Origin: Lachnospiraceae bacterium
GTDB taxonomy: Bacteria > Bacillota > Clostridia > Lachnospirales > Lachnospiraceae
Length of the DNA: 64,000 nucleotides
Direction of reading: 5' to 3'
Assembly (NCBI GenBank): GCA_022483465.1
Contig: JAKVNF010000003.1
Span: 62,001 to 126,000, forward strand
Position 1 is the stretch's first letter. Each line of letters begins with the position of its first letter. A model generated the notes under the pieces. The model searched no databases and was not told the DNA's origin. It saw only the letters and a list, made by a program, of their open reading frames with translations. Below, piece by piece: positions 9,110-18,801 of the stretch. The position numbers and the translations under genes are program-made.

Positions 9110-10269
9110 CCACCCTTAGCAAAATCAATGCGGGCTGCAATGCCCTGGCCGGGCGGATCGACCGGCGCTTTCACCGGCTCCTCACCGCCCTCTTCTATGC
9201 GGGGTTTCTCACGGAGCTTGTCATTGTCATCATCGACAAGAGCGCCCTGGTGAACCCCTATGAGGGGCAGCTCTACCGGCTCACCTTCCTGTGCTTTCTT
9301 TTCAAGCTCCTCTCGGAGCGCTTCACGCTCCGGGAGCGGGGGTACCTCTTATTCTTCCTGGTGCTCTCCTGCGTGTCGTACCTTGCCTCGGGCCGAAACG
9401 AGCTCCTTCGCTGTACGGTCTTTGCCGCCGCCATGGTGCGCATGGACGTAAAACAGCTCATGAAGTGCATGCTGGCGGTCACCGCGGCGGGGTGCCTTGT
9501 GCTCAACGTCCTCTCCCTGACAGGCGTCCTTGGCACGGTGTTTCTCACCGCCGACTACGGGAGCGGCGTGGAGACGAGGCTCTGCCTCGGCCTCGGGCAC
9601 CCCAACTCCCTCCACTGCATGGCGGCGGTGCTGGTCCTTTTGTTTCTCTACCTCTACCATGACCGCCTGCTACCATGGGCCTATGCGCTCCTTTTTGCGG
9701 GAAACGGGGTTTTGCTCTATTTTACAAGGAGCCAGATGGGCGCCCTGGCGATGGCAGGGGGGATCCTGCTGCAGGCCGCCATGGACCATTTGAAAAAGGA
9801 CGCCGCCAAGGACGCCCTCTGCCGGTGCATGGAGCTGCTCCTTGCCCTGGGCCTTGTCTTCTCCCTTCTCGCCGCGATCTTCAACCCGTCCTACCACCCC
9901 TGGATGCAGCGCCTGGACAGCCTGATGACCGGGCGGGTGGGGTCGCTGTGGGATACCACTTTTCACGAGGGGACCCTCTCCTCATGGCGCTGGTTTTCTG
10001 ACCGGAATTCTGACAGATTTTTTGACCTCGGCTGGGTGAGGCTGGTATACTGGTACGGTGTCATTCCGGCGGTTGTCATCCTTGACTTTCTCTTTCGCTG
10101 GCTCCGCTTTCTGCGAAGGAACAGGCAGACGGCCGCTTTTGTGATGCTCTCGGTGCTTTCCGTCTACACGGTGTTTGAAGCACACCTGGTGTCGGAATAT
10201 CTGGGAAGAAATGTGTTATTGCTGCTGGCGGCGCTGTATGTGCCGATGGCGGCAGGGGAGAGCAGATGA
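9106..10269 (+). CDS. Wzy-like O-antigen/exopolysaccharide polymerase
   Basis: A 387-residue, strongly hydrophobic protein with about ten predicted membrane segments and one larger extracellular loop, the profile of Wzy polymerases, which share little sequence. The GLGHPNSLHCMAAVL and LLYFTRSQMGALAM segments resemble the conserved loop regions of bacterial polysaccharide polymerases. It starts with GTG at 9106, overlapping the previous stop by 4 bases, and overlaps the next gene by ATGA. It would join repeat units on the outer face of the membrane after flipping. It is the only polymerase candidate in the cluster. Confidence 0.75.
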   Translation: MTTLSKINAGCNALAGRIDRRFHRLLTALFYAGFLTELVIVIIDKSALVNPYEGQLYRLTFLCFLFKLLSERFTLRERGYLLFFLVLSCVSYLASGRNELLRCTVFAAAMVRMDVKQLMKCMLAVTAAGCLVLNVLSLTGVLGTVFLTADYGSGVETRLCLGLGHPNSLHCMAAVLVLLFLYLYHDRLLPWAYALLFAGNGVLLYFTRSQMGALAMAGGILLQAAMDHLKKDAAKDALCRCMELLLALGLVFSLLAAIFNPSYHPWMQRLDSLMTGRVGSLWDTTFHEGTLSSWRWFSDRNSDRFFDLGWVRLVYWYGVIPAVVILDFLFRWLRFLRRNRQTAAFVMLSVLSVYTVFEAHLVSEYLGRNVLLLLAALYVPMAAGESR

Positions 10270-11651
10270 ACCAGAAAAACAAGATCCTCCAGACCTATGG
10301 GGTGTGGCTTCTGGACATGGCGTGCATCATCGTGTCCTACCTCATAGCAACCCAGCTGCGCTTTGCCCACAACCGGGACTACGGGGACAAGACCCTCCAC
10401 TACATGGTCATGGTGGTCATGCTCCTGTTCTGCACGATTTACAACTTCTTCATGGACTGGAACCGCAGCATCCTAAAGCGCGGCGCCTTCCGGGAGTTCA
10501 TTGAGACCGTCAAGTTCGATGCGGTGATGATCATCGTGTCCCTGGTCTTTGTGTTCTTCGCGCAGTGGTCCAACATCCTGTCCCGGCAGGTGATCCTGAA
10601 CTTTGCCTGGATCAACCTGGCGCTGATGAATCTGGCCCACGCGCTGTACAAGAAGATGGCGCGGCACATCTTCTCCGGGGAGAAGCAGCAGACCAAGGTC
10701 CTGGTGGTGTGCCGGAGTGAGGTGGAGGACGAGACGATCTCCCGCCTTCGCCAGGAGCTGGGGCTCTCCTACCAGGTGGTGGGCGGCGTCTCCGTCCACC
10801 AGGGTATGGGGGAGGAGGAGCTGCGCGGCATCACCGAGCAGCTGACCCAGATCGCCTTTGACGAGGTGTACTTCAACACCCCGGGCCTTTCCATGACCGA
10901 CGTGGCGCCTCTGATCCAGGGCTTCCAGGAGATGGGCGTCACCTGCCGCTACAACATCGTCCTGCCGGACGTGGGCGCGGCGACGACCGCCGTGGAGACC
11001 TTCGGCGGCAGCACCGTCATCACCTACTCCAAGAACATCGTGTCCTACAAGAAGCTCCTGATCAAGCGCTTCTGGGACATCATCGGCGGGATCGTGGGCC
11101 TTGTCCTCACCGGCATCATCACGATCTTCCTGGCGCCGGCGATCAAGCTGGACTCCAAGGGGCCGGTGTTCTTCTCCCAGGTGCGGGTCGGCAAGAACGG
11201 GCGGCGGTTTCGGATCTACAAGTTCCGGTCGATGTACACCGACGCGGAGGAGCGCCTCAAGGATCTGATGGGCCAGAACGAGGTCCAGGGCCTGATGTTC
11301 AAGATGGAGAACGACCCCCGGGTCACCAAGGTCGGCAAGTTCATCCGCAAGACCTCCCTCGACGAGTTCCCCCAGTTCTGGAACGTGCTGAAGGGCGACA
11401 TGAGCCTGGTGGGCACCCGCCCGCCGACTGAGAAGGAGTTCGAGCAGTACGACGAGCACTACCGCAGACGCCTGTCGATGACGCCGGGCCTCACCGGCAT
11501 GTGGCAGGTGTCCGGCCGCTCCAACATCGACGACTTCGACGAGGTCGTGAAGCTGGACCTGTACTACATCGACAACTGGTCTCTGACGCTGGACTTCAAG
11601 ATCCTGCTGCAGACTGTCGGCGTCGTGTTTGCCCACCGGGGCGCAAAGTAA
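10266..11651 (+). CDS. Undecaprenyl-phosphate sugar phosphotransferase (initiating transferase)
   Basis: A 461-residue polyprenyl glycosylphosphotransferase of the WbaP/WcaJ/CpsE type. The N-terminal half has four membrane segments and a cytoplasmic CoA-binding-like domain. One membrane segment near residue 270 precedes the catalytic domain, which shows KFRSMY, SLDEFPQFWNVLKGDMS and GTRPPTEKE. It transfers a sugar-1-phosphate to undecaprenyl phosphate, starting the repeat unit. Its codon use (leucine mostly CTG, lysine mostly AAG) differs visibly from the neighbouring transferases, which favour CTT/CTC. This suggests the surrounding genes are a more variable cassette. Confidence 0.93.
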   Translation: MNQKNKILQTYGVWLLDMACIIVSYLIATQLRFAHNRDYGDKTLHYMVMVVMLLFCTIYNFFMDWNRSILKRGAFREFIETVKFDAVMIIVSLVFVFFAQWSNILSRQVILNFAWINLALMNLAHALYKKMARHIFSGEKQQTKVLVVCRSEVEDETISRLRQELGLSYQVVGGVSVHQGMGEEELRGITEQLTQIAFDEVYFNTPGLSMTDVAPLIQGFQEMGVTCRYNIVLPDVGAATTAVETFGGSTVITYSKNIVSYKKLLIKRFWDIIGGIVGLVLTGIITIFLAPAIKLDSKGPVFFSQVRVGKNGRRFRIYKFRSMYTDAEERLKDLMGQNEVQGLMFKMENDPRVTKVGKFIRKTSLDEFPQFWNVLKGDMSLVGTRPPTEKEFEQYDEHYRRRLSMTPGLTGMWQVSGRSNIDDFDEVVKLDLYYIDNWSLTLDFKILLQTVGVVFAHRGAK

Positions 11652-11669
11652 GCCCCTCGGAGGTTTGCC

Positions 11670-12806
11670 ATGCGGCTTGTCATTGATGCATTCAAGTTGG
11701 TGAAGGGGGCCGGGAAGAGCATCGGCATCTACAACCTGACCCGCTCCCTCACCGAATATCTGTCGGCGGAGAACAAACGGCGCGGCTGCCCCCACGAGAT
11801 CATCGTCCTCGGCAATTCCTACAACCGCAGGGACATGAGCTGGGAGGGCTCCACCTTTGTGCCCATCGACAAAAATCCCCTGGACCGGGCGACCTTTACG
11901 TACTGGGAGCTCTTCGGGGTGAAAAAATATGCCAGGCAGTACCACGCGGACCGGATCCTGTTTCCGAGGGGATACCGGCCCTTTGTGTATTCCGGGAAGG
12001 ATGCGATCATCATCCACGACCTGATCCCCTTCTGGTACGACGAGCACGTGCCCGGATACCTGAACCGGGTGGAGAACGCCTACATCATGAACCGGCTGAA
12101 GGCCTCGATCCGCCACGCGGACAAGATCATCACGATCTCTGACTTCTCAAAGCAGGAGATCGAGGCGCTGGTGCCGGGGAGCGGGGCGAGGATCACGAGG
12201 ATCTGGAACGGCATCAACGACATGCCGCCCTTTGAGCGGGAGAAGACGCCCACAAGGCCCCCGTACCTTGCCGCGGTGACGACGAAGATGCCCCACAAGA
12301 ATGCCGCGGGGATTTTGAAGGCCTATGCGGCCTACGACGCGCTCTGCAGGGAGCGCGGGATCACCCCGCTGGAGCTCTGGATCATCGGCATCCCGGACAT
12401 TGCGGGGTTTGATGAGGGAGCGGATCTTTCCCCTGCGGCGAGAGCCCGCATCCACTGCCCCGGGTACCTGCCGGAGTACGCGGACCTCTGCCGGCTGACC
12501 GCCGGGGCGAGGGCATTTTTGTTCCTCTCCCTCGCGGAGGGCTTTGGGTTTCCGCCGCTCGAGGCGATGCAGCTCGGGACCCCGGTCATCTGCAGCAGCC
12601 GAACCTCCCTCCCGGAGGTCGTGGGCGATGCCGGGATCCTGGTGGACCCGGAGGATGTCAGGGCTGTGGCTGAGGCGATTCTCACCCTGCAGGGGGATGA
12701 TCAAAAGTGCAGGGACCTCGTGCAGCGCGGGTATGAAAACGTGAAGCGCTTTACCTGGGACTCGCGGACGAGAGCCTACTGGAAAGCCCTCTTTGGGGAG
12801 GACTGA
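11670..12806 (+). CDS. Glycosyltransferase family 4
   Basis: A 378-residue GT4 enzyme preceded by a CGGAGG ribosome site. The N-terminal domain contains HDLIPFWYDEH and the hinge ITISDFSKQEI. The C-terminal domain has LSLAEGFGFPPLEAMQLG (EX7E motif) followed by SLPEVVGDAGILVDP, a combination typical of WbaZ/WcaC-like mannosyl- or rhamnosyltransferases. Donor assignment is by family resemblance only. It follows the initiating transferase closely, so it may add an early sugar. Confidence 0.9.
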   Translation: MRLVIDAFKLVKGAGKSIGIYNLTRSLTEYLSAENKRRGCPHEIIVLGNSYNRRDMSWEGSTFVPIDKNPLDRATFTYWELFGVKKYARQYHADRILFPRGYRPFVYSGKDAIIIHDLIPFWYDEHVPGYLNRVENAYIMNRLKASIRHADKIITISDFSKQEIEALVPGSGARITRIWNGINDMPPFEREKTPTRPPYLAAVTTKMPHKNAAGILKAYAAYDALCRERGITPLELWIIGIPDIAGFDEGADLSPAARARIHCPGYLPEYADLCRLTAGARAFLFLSLAEGFGFPPLEAMQLGTPVICSSRTSLPEVVGDAGILVDPEDVRAVAEAILTLQGDDQKCRDLVQRGYENVKRFTWDSRTRAYWKALFGED

Positions 12807-12818
12807 CGAAGGAGACAG

Positions 12819-13973
12819 ATGGGGAGACTGGTGATCTTTGACACCTCCAACTATGAGGACTTTCCGATCGGCGGACAGCTGACGAGCGTGCGGGGCTTTC
12901 TTCGCTTTCTCGCAGTGGTCCATCCCGAGGCGGCAGGGAAGGTCCTCCTCGTCGGGGTGACGACCAAGCCGAATGCAGTGGGAGAGGAGGGAAGCGTTTC
13001 CCTGGAGGGCGTTTCCTTTCGGGTGCGCTATGTCTGCGCGGCGGAGACCGACCTTGCCCACACGCAGCACTCCCTGCGGGCCGCTTTTGCCAAGGGAATT
13101 TTAAAATACGGCGCCCGCCTTGCCCTCACCGGGCGGGATTTGCTCTACATTCAGACCCCGGAGGCCGCGGGGCCGGCAAAGCTCCTCGCCCCCCGGGCGA
13201 AGTTTGTCATCTTCTCCCATGGCTCTTATGCCAACATGGAGCGGGGCTTTCGGTTCTATCAAAAGAGCCTGGTCAAAAAGGCGTTCCTTTCCTACCTTCG
13301 CTGGGTGCTGCGCCGCGCATCGCGCATCTTTGTGCTGGATGAGCAAAGCCGGAGGGACTACCTTCCCTACAACCAAAACCTGACGCTGGTCAAAAACTCC
13401 ATCGTCCTGCCGGAAAACTATGAGGCCTTTTCGCCCATGTCCCATCCCTTCCGGGGGCGGCTCCTGTTTGTGGGGCGCCTCTCCAAGGACAAGGGGGTGG
13501 ACGGCATCTGCGAGGCCGCAGCACTCCTTGCGGAGGAGGGGGTCACCCTGACCGTCGTCGGCGATGGCGAGGAGGGAGAGCATCTTCGCCGGTACGCGGG
13601 AGAGGGCATCCTTTTTGTCGGCGCCGTGGCGCCCTCCCAAGTGGCAGGGTACATGGAGCAGGCGGACATCCTCGTCATGAACTCCGCCTTTGAGGGGGTC
13701 CCGATGACGATCCTCGAGGCCCTCTCCCATGGCCTTCCCGTCATCTCCACGGATGTGGGCGGCATCGGTGCGACCGTTTCCTTTGGGCAGGACGCGGAGA
13801 AGACCGACGGAACGCCCGCTTCCATTGCGGCGGCGGTCCGAAAGATCCGGGCAGATTACGCCGCCTACGCGGCGGCGGCCCATGCCCATGCGAGGGACTA
13901 CGACTACCGGGCTGCCAACGTGCCCGTGTGGGAGGGCCTTCGGACGTTTTGGAAGGATGGAAGGAAGGATTGA
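12819..13973 (+). CDS. Glycosyltransferase family 4
   Basis: A 384-residue GT4 enzyme; GAAGGAGA sits just upstream of the ATG. The nucleotide-sugar domain opens with LLFVGRLSKDKGVDGI, and the EX7E motif is in FEGVPMTILEALSHGLP, followed by STDVGGI. The N-terminus (LVIFDTSNYEDFPIGGQL) is characteristic of EpsF/CapM-like transferases. Cytoplasmic, probably membrane-associated. The specific sugar is unknown. Confidence 0.9.
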   Translation: MGRLVIFDTSNYEDFPIGGQLTSVRGFLRFLAVVHPEAAGKVLLVGVTTKPNAVGEEGSVSLEGVSFRVRYVCAAETDLAHTQHSLRAAFAKGILKYGARLALTGRDLLYIQTPEAAGPAKLLAPRAKFVIFSHGSYANMERGFRFYQKSLVKKAFLSYLRWVLRRASRIFVLDEQSRRDYLPYNQNLTLVKNSIVLPENYEAFSPMSHPFRGRLLFVGRLSKDKGVDGICEAAALLAEEGVTLTVVGDGEEGEHLRRYAGEGILFVGAVAPSQVAGYMEQADILVMNSAFEGVPMTILEALSHGLPVISTDVGGIGATVSFGQDAEKTDGTPASIAAAVRKIRADYAAYAAAAHAHARDYDYRAANVPVWEGLRTFWKDGRKD

Positions 13974-13979
13974 AAACGT

Positions 13980-15005
13980 ATGAAAGATCTCGTGAGTGTG
14001 ATCGTTCCGGTATACAATGCGGGAACCTATCTGGCCCCCTGTCTCGCGTCCATTGAAAATCAGACATATCCCGACCTGGAGATTCTGCTTGTGGACGACG
14101 GCTCCACAGATGGAAGCGGCGGTCTGTGTGACAAAGAGGCAGCGCGGGATGAGAGAATCCGTGTGATCCACAAGGAGAACGGAGGCCTCGTCTCCGCCTG
14201 GAAGGCGGGGGCGTCTGCGGCAAAGGGAGCCTATTTTGCCTTTGTGGACAGCGATGACTGGCTCGATGCGGACTATATCGGGCGGCTTGCGGAAAAAGCA
14301 TCCGGCAGCGGTGCCGAGGTGATCTGCGGCGGCTTTACGATCGAGCGGGGCAAGGGGACAAGACCCGAGCGGGTCACCAGCAAGGCCCTTGCCGGCGTCT
14401 ATGAGGGGGAGAAGCTCGCGGGCTTGAAGCCGGAGCTGATCGGACATGAGACGAGGCGGGTCATCCTCTCCCGCTGCATGAAGCTGACTGCCCGGGATCT
14501 TTTTCTCTCCAACATGTCCTACGCCAGGGAGGACATCCGGATGGGAGAGGACGTCACGGTGATGCTCCCCTGCCTTCTCTCCTGTGAGAGGCTCGTCCTT
14601 CTGCCGGACTCCTATGGCTATCACTACCGGACCGTGGAGGGATCGATGGTGCACCACTACAATCCGGGGCTCTATGACAACGTGAAGCGCCTTTGGAAAA
14701 TTCTGGAGGAGATCGAGGCGGACTATCAGGTCCCGGACGGGACACGCCGGGCAGAGCGGGAGTTTTATTACCTGATGCTTTTGGAGCTGAAAAACCAGCT
14801 GCGCCGGGTGGGAAAGGATGCCGATGAGAAGCGGCTGATCCGGGAGACCATTGTCTCCGAGATCCGGGAGACGGACCTTGCCAGGATCCAGCGGGAGAAC
14901 CCGGAAAAGCCGAGGGAGAACGCCAACAAGCTCCTTGCGATGATGATCCGGTGCCCGAACAAGTCGGCGGTCGAGGCGATCCAGCGGGTGTTTCAGTCCC
15001 GGTGA
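13980..15005 (+). CDS. Glycosyltransferase family 2
   Basis: A 341-residue GT2 enzyme with LVSVIVPVYNAGTYL at the N-terminus, LLVDDGSTDGSG, HKENGGLVSAWKAG and the DXD-like motif FVDSDDW. GGAAGGA lies upstream of the ATG. The C-terminal third is highly charged and helical, as in GT2 enzymes of capsule clusters. Donor unknown. Confidence 0.9.
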   Translation: MKDLVSVIVPVYNAGTYLAPCLASIENQTYPDLEILLVDDGSTDGSGGLCDKEAARDERIRVIHKENGGLVSAWKAGASAAKGAYFAFVDSDDWLDADYIGRLAEKASGSGAEVICGGFTIERGKGTRPERVTSKALAGVYEGEKLAGLKPELIGHETRRVILSRCMKLTARDLFLSNMSYAREDIRMGEDVTVMLPCLLSCERLVLLPDSYGYHYRTVEGSMVHHYNPGLYDNVKRLWKILEEIEADYQVPDGTRRAEREFYYLMLLELKNQLRRVGKDADEKRLIRETIVSEIRETDLARIQRENPEKPRENANKLLAMMIRCPNKSAVEAIQRVFQSR

Positions 15006-15036
15006 GGCGCCGCATTTCGGAAAGTATGGTGAAATC

Positions 15037-16008
15037 ATGTCTCAAAATCTTGTTTCCGTGATCCTTCCCGCCTACAATGCAGAGCGTTCCCTGGAGCGGG
15101 CGGTGGCAAGCGTTCTCGCCCAGACCTGGCAGAACTTCGAGCTGATCGTGGTCAATGACGGCTCCGCGGACGGAACCCTGGCTCTCGCAGAGCGCCTTGC
15201 CCGCAGGGATTCCCGGATCCGGGTGATTGACATGAAAAACGGCGGCGTCTCCCGGGCAAGAAACGCGGGACTCCTTGCGGCATCCGGGGAGGAGATCACC
15301 TTCCTCGACGCAGACGATGCGATGGCGCCGGAGATGATGGAAGCCCTGGAGCAGGTCCTTGCGGAGACCGGCGCGGATGTGGCGGGCTGCGGCTTTGCCG
15401 ATGCGGCGCACCAGGGGCAGGGGAGCGGCAAAACCCAGGTCCTCACCGGGGAGGAGATCATCAGGAAGGGGATCCTTCACAGCGACACCCGGGTCTGGAG
15501 CAAGCTCTTTCGAAAAAAGGCCATCGGCAGCGCGCAGTTTCCGGGAGACCTCACCATCGGGGAGGACATGCTCTTTCTCCTGGAGGTCCTTCAGGAGAAC
15601 ACGCGGTACGCCGCCCTGGACCGGGCCCTCTACGTGTACGAGGAAAATCCCGCCGGGGCGATGGCGCGGCCCTTTGTGCCCACCTATTTTGACCAGATCA
15701 CCTGCTGGGACCGGGCCGAGGAGGTCATCCGGTCCCGGTTTCCAAAGACCCTTGAGGACTCCGGGGCAGCGGCGCGCCTTTCGTCCATCCAGGCGGTCTC
15801 TGCGATGCTGACGGCGGCGAAGCTTGCCAGGCTCCCCCGGGCAAAGCGAAAGGGCTATGCCGAGCGAATCCGGTGGATGCAGCGCTATGTCCGGGCGCGG
15901 TGGAAAGACCCCGCCGCCCGGGATGAGCTCCCCCCGGGGTATCCCTTCAAGATCCGATTGTTTTTGCTGGCACCGGAATGCTACTTTCTCCTGATGTCGA
16001 AGCGATGA
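15037..16008 (+). CDS. Glycosyltransferase family 2
   Basis: A 323-residue GT2 enzyme: LVSVILPAYNAERSL, VVNDGSADGTL, NGGVSRARNAGL and FLDADDAM. WSKLFRKKAI and TIGEDMLFLLEVL match the acceptor region of many capsule GT2s. The upstream ribosome site is weak, and the 31-base gap from the preceding stop makes coupling unlikely. The basic hydrophobic C-terminus may associate with the membrane. Confidence 0.88.
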   Translation: MSQNLVSVILPAYNAERSLERAVASVLAQTWQNFELIVVNDGSADGTLALAERLARRDSRIRVIDMKNGGVSRARNAGLLAASGEEITFLDADDAMAPEMMEALEQVLAETGADVAGCGFADAAHQGQGSGKTQVLTGEEIIRKGILHSDTRVWSKLFRKKAIGSAQFPGDLTIGEDMLFLLEVLQENTRYAALDRALYVYEENPAGAMARPFVPTYFDQITCWDRAEEVIRSRFPKTLEDSGAAARLSSIQAVSAMLTAAKLARLPRAKRKGYAERIRWMQRYVRARWKDPAARDELPPGYPFKIRLFLLAPECYFLLMSKR

Positions 16009-16034
16009 GAAAAAGCTGATTTTATTATTCTGTT

Positions 16035-17240
16035 ATGGAACATTCTGAGAACAAACTTGCTCTGTACATGCACGCGGGGAGCGGAAACCACGGGTGCGAG
16101 GCCATCGTGGTCAGCCTGGTCCGGTCCCTTCCCGGGGGGCAGATCACGCTGATGTCGAACTGCGCCAGGGAGGATAGGACGTATCTTCCGGAGGCAGTGC
16201 AGCGCCAGCTCTCGATCTTTGAGGAGCAGCACATCGGGGACCACTTCGTCACCCATGCGCTCTACTACGCAAGGCGGAAGCTGACCGGGGACGCGGAGTC
16301 TTTCCTGCGCTATCGGTACCGCGCCCTGACGGGGCGCGGAAAGCCGGATCTTGCGGTCTCCATCGGGGGCGACAACTACTGCTATCCCTCCATGGTGCCG
16401 GACCTCATCCAGGCGAACGCGATGTTTCACCACCAGGGGACGAAGACCATGCTCCTTGGCTGTTCCATCGAGCCGGAGCTCTTACAGGGGGAGGGCAGCA
16501 AAGCGCTCTTAGAGGACCTTGCCCGGTACGACCGGATCCTTGCCAGGGAGAGCATCACCTACACCGCCCTCAAAAACGCGGGGATCCCGAAGGAGAAGCT
16601 CCGGCTCGTGCCGGATCCCGCCTTCCTTCTGCCAAAGGACGAGAGCGCCCTCCCCGCGGGCTTTCGCTCCGGCGATACCGTGGGCATCAATGTCAGCCCC
16701 ATGGCCCAGGCCTACGCAAAGGACGGGGACGCGGTCCTTGCGGCCTTTGCGGACCTCGTGCAGCACATCCTGGACACCACCAAGATGGATGTCGCCCTGA
16801 TCCCCCACGTCACCTGGGCAAGGAGCGACGATCGGGTGCCCCTTTCGGATCTGTACGGACGCTTTTCGGGGAATGAGCGGGTGCGCCTGATTCCGGATCT
16901 TCCCGCGGAGCAGCTCAAGGGCATTATCGCCAACTGCCGCTATTTTGTCGGGGCAAGGACCCACGCGACGATCGCGGCCTACTCCTCCCTGGTCCCGACC
17001 CTGGTCATCGGCTACTCGGTGAAGGCCCGGGGCATCGCCGAGGACCTCTTCGGCAGGTCCTTCCGCTACGTCCTCCCGGTGCAGGATCTTTCGCAGAGCC
17101 GGCAGCTTGTGGACGCCTATGACTGGCTCTCTGCCAACGAGGACGAGATCCGCTACGACCTCGCGGGGGCGATCCCCCTGTTCAAGGCGCGGGCCGAGCA
17201 GAACGGGGAGGAGATCCGAACCCTCCTGAATGGTTCATAA
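16035..17240 (+). CDS. Polysaccharide pyruvyltransferase family protein
   Basis: A 401-residue protein matching the polysaccharide pyruvyl transferase family (CsaB/WcaK-like): an N-terminal YMHAGSGNHGCEAIV segment, SIGGDNYCY, LLGCSIEPELL and the C-terminal VGARTHATIAAYS motif. Family members transfer pyruvate from phosphoenolpyruvate to a sugar as a ketal, giving acidic surface polymers. Many capsule-cluster members are uncharacterised, so the reaction is inferred. No clear ribosome site precedes 16035. The start is chosen because the first conserved block follows directly. Confidence 0.87.
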   Translation: MEHSENKLALYMHAGSGNHGCEAIVVSLVRSLPGGQITLMSNCAREDRTYLPEAVQRQLSIFEEQHIGDHFVTHALYYARRKLTGDAESFLRYRYRALTGRGKPDLAVSIGGDNYCYPSMVPDLIQANAMFHHQGTKTMLLGCSIEPELLQGEGSKALLEDLARYDRILARESITYTALKNAGIPKEKLRLVPDPAFLLPKDESALPAGFRSGDTVGINVSPMAQAYAKDGDAVLAAFADLVQHILDTTKMDVALIPHVTWARSDDRVPLSDLYGRFSGNERVRLIPDLPAEQLKGIIANCRYFVGARTHATIAAYSSLVPTLVIGYSVKARGIAEDLFGRSFRYVLPVQDLSQSRQLVDAYDWLSANEDEIRYDLAGAIPLFKARAEQNGEEIRTLLNGS

Positions 17241-17262
17241 GACGTAAAGAAAGGCAAAACGC

Positions 17263-18801
17263 TTGGGCAGAGTCAGATTCGCGGAAAAGAACATCCTCTT
17301 TGGCTACCTGGGACAGGCCGCCACGATGCTGATGTCCTTTGTGCTGCGCACGATTTTCATCCAAAACCTCTCGGAACAGCTCCTGGGCATCAACTCCACC
17401 TACTCCAACGTGCTCTCCATCCTCTCGATGGCGGAGCTGGGCATCGGCACCGCGCTGAACTTTGCGCTCTACAAGCCGGTGGCGGAGGAGGACCGGGAGA
17501 AGATCAAGTCCTACATGCAGATGTACCGCAAGGCCTACACGGCGATCGCCCTGGTGGTCGCCTGCATCGGCCTGGTGCTGGTGCCCTTTCTGCCGCGGCT
17601 CGTCAAGAACCCCGGGGTCTCCGACACCCAGCTGACGCTCTACTACCTGATCTTTCTGTTCAACACGGTCAGCACCTACTTCGTCAGCTACAAGTACAGC
17701 CTCTGCAACGCCGAGCAGAAGAACTACATCCAGACCAACATCAACACCGTGACCAAGCTGATCACCACCGGCCTCCAGATCCTGGTGGTGGTCGTCACGA
17801 AGAACTTCCTCTTTTACCTTCTGACCGACATGTTTGTCCAGCTGGCCCAGAAGATCTTCGTCTCCTGGTACCTGGACCGGCTCTACCCCTACCTGCGGGA
17901 GAAGAACGTGACCCCGCTGACGAAGGAGGAGCACGCCGAGGTCTGGTCCAAGACCAGGGCCCTCGTCCTCCACAAGGTGGGCGACGTCGCCCGGCTCCAG
18001 ACCGACTCCCTGATCATCTCCTCGTTCATCCAGGTGTCGGTGGCCGGCATGGTGGACAACTACACGATGGTCATCAACGCGGTGACGAACTTCGTGAACA
18101 TCATCTTCAACTCGGTGATCTCGGGCTTTGGGAACCTCATCGCCACGGAGACCCGCCAGCGCCAGTACGAGCTCTTTAAGGTCTACCGGTTCTTCGCCTC
18201 CTGGATCTACGGCTTTGCGGTGACGGGCTTCTTTGCCCTGCTGACGCCCCTCATCCAGATCTGGCTCGGGAATGACTGGGTGCTGCCGGAGGCGGCGGTG
18301 GCCCTGATCCTCATCGATCTCTACTTCAAGGGGGAGCGGACCGTGCTGTCCAACTACAAGACCGCGGCCGGCGTCTTTGAGCAGGACAAGTGGCTTGCCC
18401 TGATCCAGGGCGGCGTGAACCTCGTCCTCTCGATCTGGCTCGTGCAGAAGATCGGCCTTGCCGGCATCTACGTGGGCACCGTGGTCTCGGGCCTGATCGC
18501 CAACGTGACCAAGCCCATCATCATCTATCGGGACTGCTTTGACCGGTCTCCCCTTGACTACTTCGGGGACTCCGCGAAGTACACGGCGGTCACCGCCGCC
18601 TGCATCCTGGCCTGCCGGTTCCTGGCCATGCGGATGCTGGGGACGCTGACCATTCCCCGGTTTTTGGTGATGGTTGTCATCGCAACGCTCCTCTACAACG
18701 GCGTGTTCCTGCTCTTCTTTGGAAGAGGCCAGGAGACCAGGTATCTCTTCGGCATCGCCAGGAGGAGGCTCTCGCGGAGGAAAAACCGCCATGACGAGTA
18801 A
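17263..18801 (+). CDS. Wzx-like oligosaccharide flippase (MOP superfamily)
   Basis: A 512-residue membrane protein with about 12-14 hydrophobic segments, starting with TTG at 17263 after an AAAGAAAGG stretch. The N-terminal RFAEKNILFGYLGQ and the LLGINSTYSNVLSILSMAE block are typical of Firmicute polysaccharide flippases. It should move the lipid-linked repeat unit outward for polymerisation. Codon use is like the initiating transferase (CTG-rich) rather than its immediate neighbours. It overlaps the next gene by 11 bases. Confidence 0.92.
   Translation: MGRVRFAEKNILFGYLGQAATMLMSFVLRTIFIQNLSEQLLGINSTYSNVLSILSMAELGIGTALNFALYKPVAEEDREKIKSYMQMYRKAYTAIALVVACIGLVLVPFLPRLVKNPGVSDTQLTLYYLIFLFNTVSTYFVSYKYSLCNAEQKNYIQTNINTVTKLITTGLQILVVVVTKNFLFYLLTDMFVQLAQKIFVSWYLDRLYPYLREKNVTPLTKEEHAEVWSKTRALVLHKVGDVARLQTDSLIISSFIQVSVAGMVDNYTMVINAVTNFVNIIFNSVISGFGNLIATETRQRQYELFKVYRFFASWIYGFAVTGFFALLTPLIQIWLGNDWVLPEAAVALILIDLYFKGERTVLSNYKTAAGVFEQDKWLALIQGGVNLVLSIWLVQKIGLAGIYVGTVVSGLIANVTKPIIIYRDCFDRSPLDYFGDSAKYTAVTAACILACRFLAMRMLGTLTIPRFLVMVVIATLLYNGVFLLFFGRGQETRYLFGIARRRLSRRKNRHDE

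Noticed and set aside
10473-12116. 547-codon minus-strand open frame
   Set aside because: Antisense to the initiating transferase and the next GT4; composition (His/Val/Asp/Leu-rich) is typical of antisense shadow frames.
18674-18790. N-terminal extension of the GH88/GH105-like protein
   Set aside because: Lies wholly inside the flippase gene, is basic and unlike the family; the ATG at 18791 fits the operon spacing.
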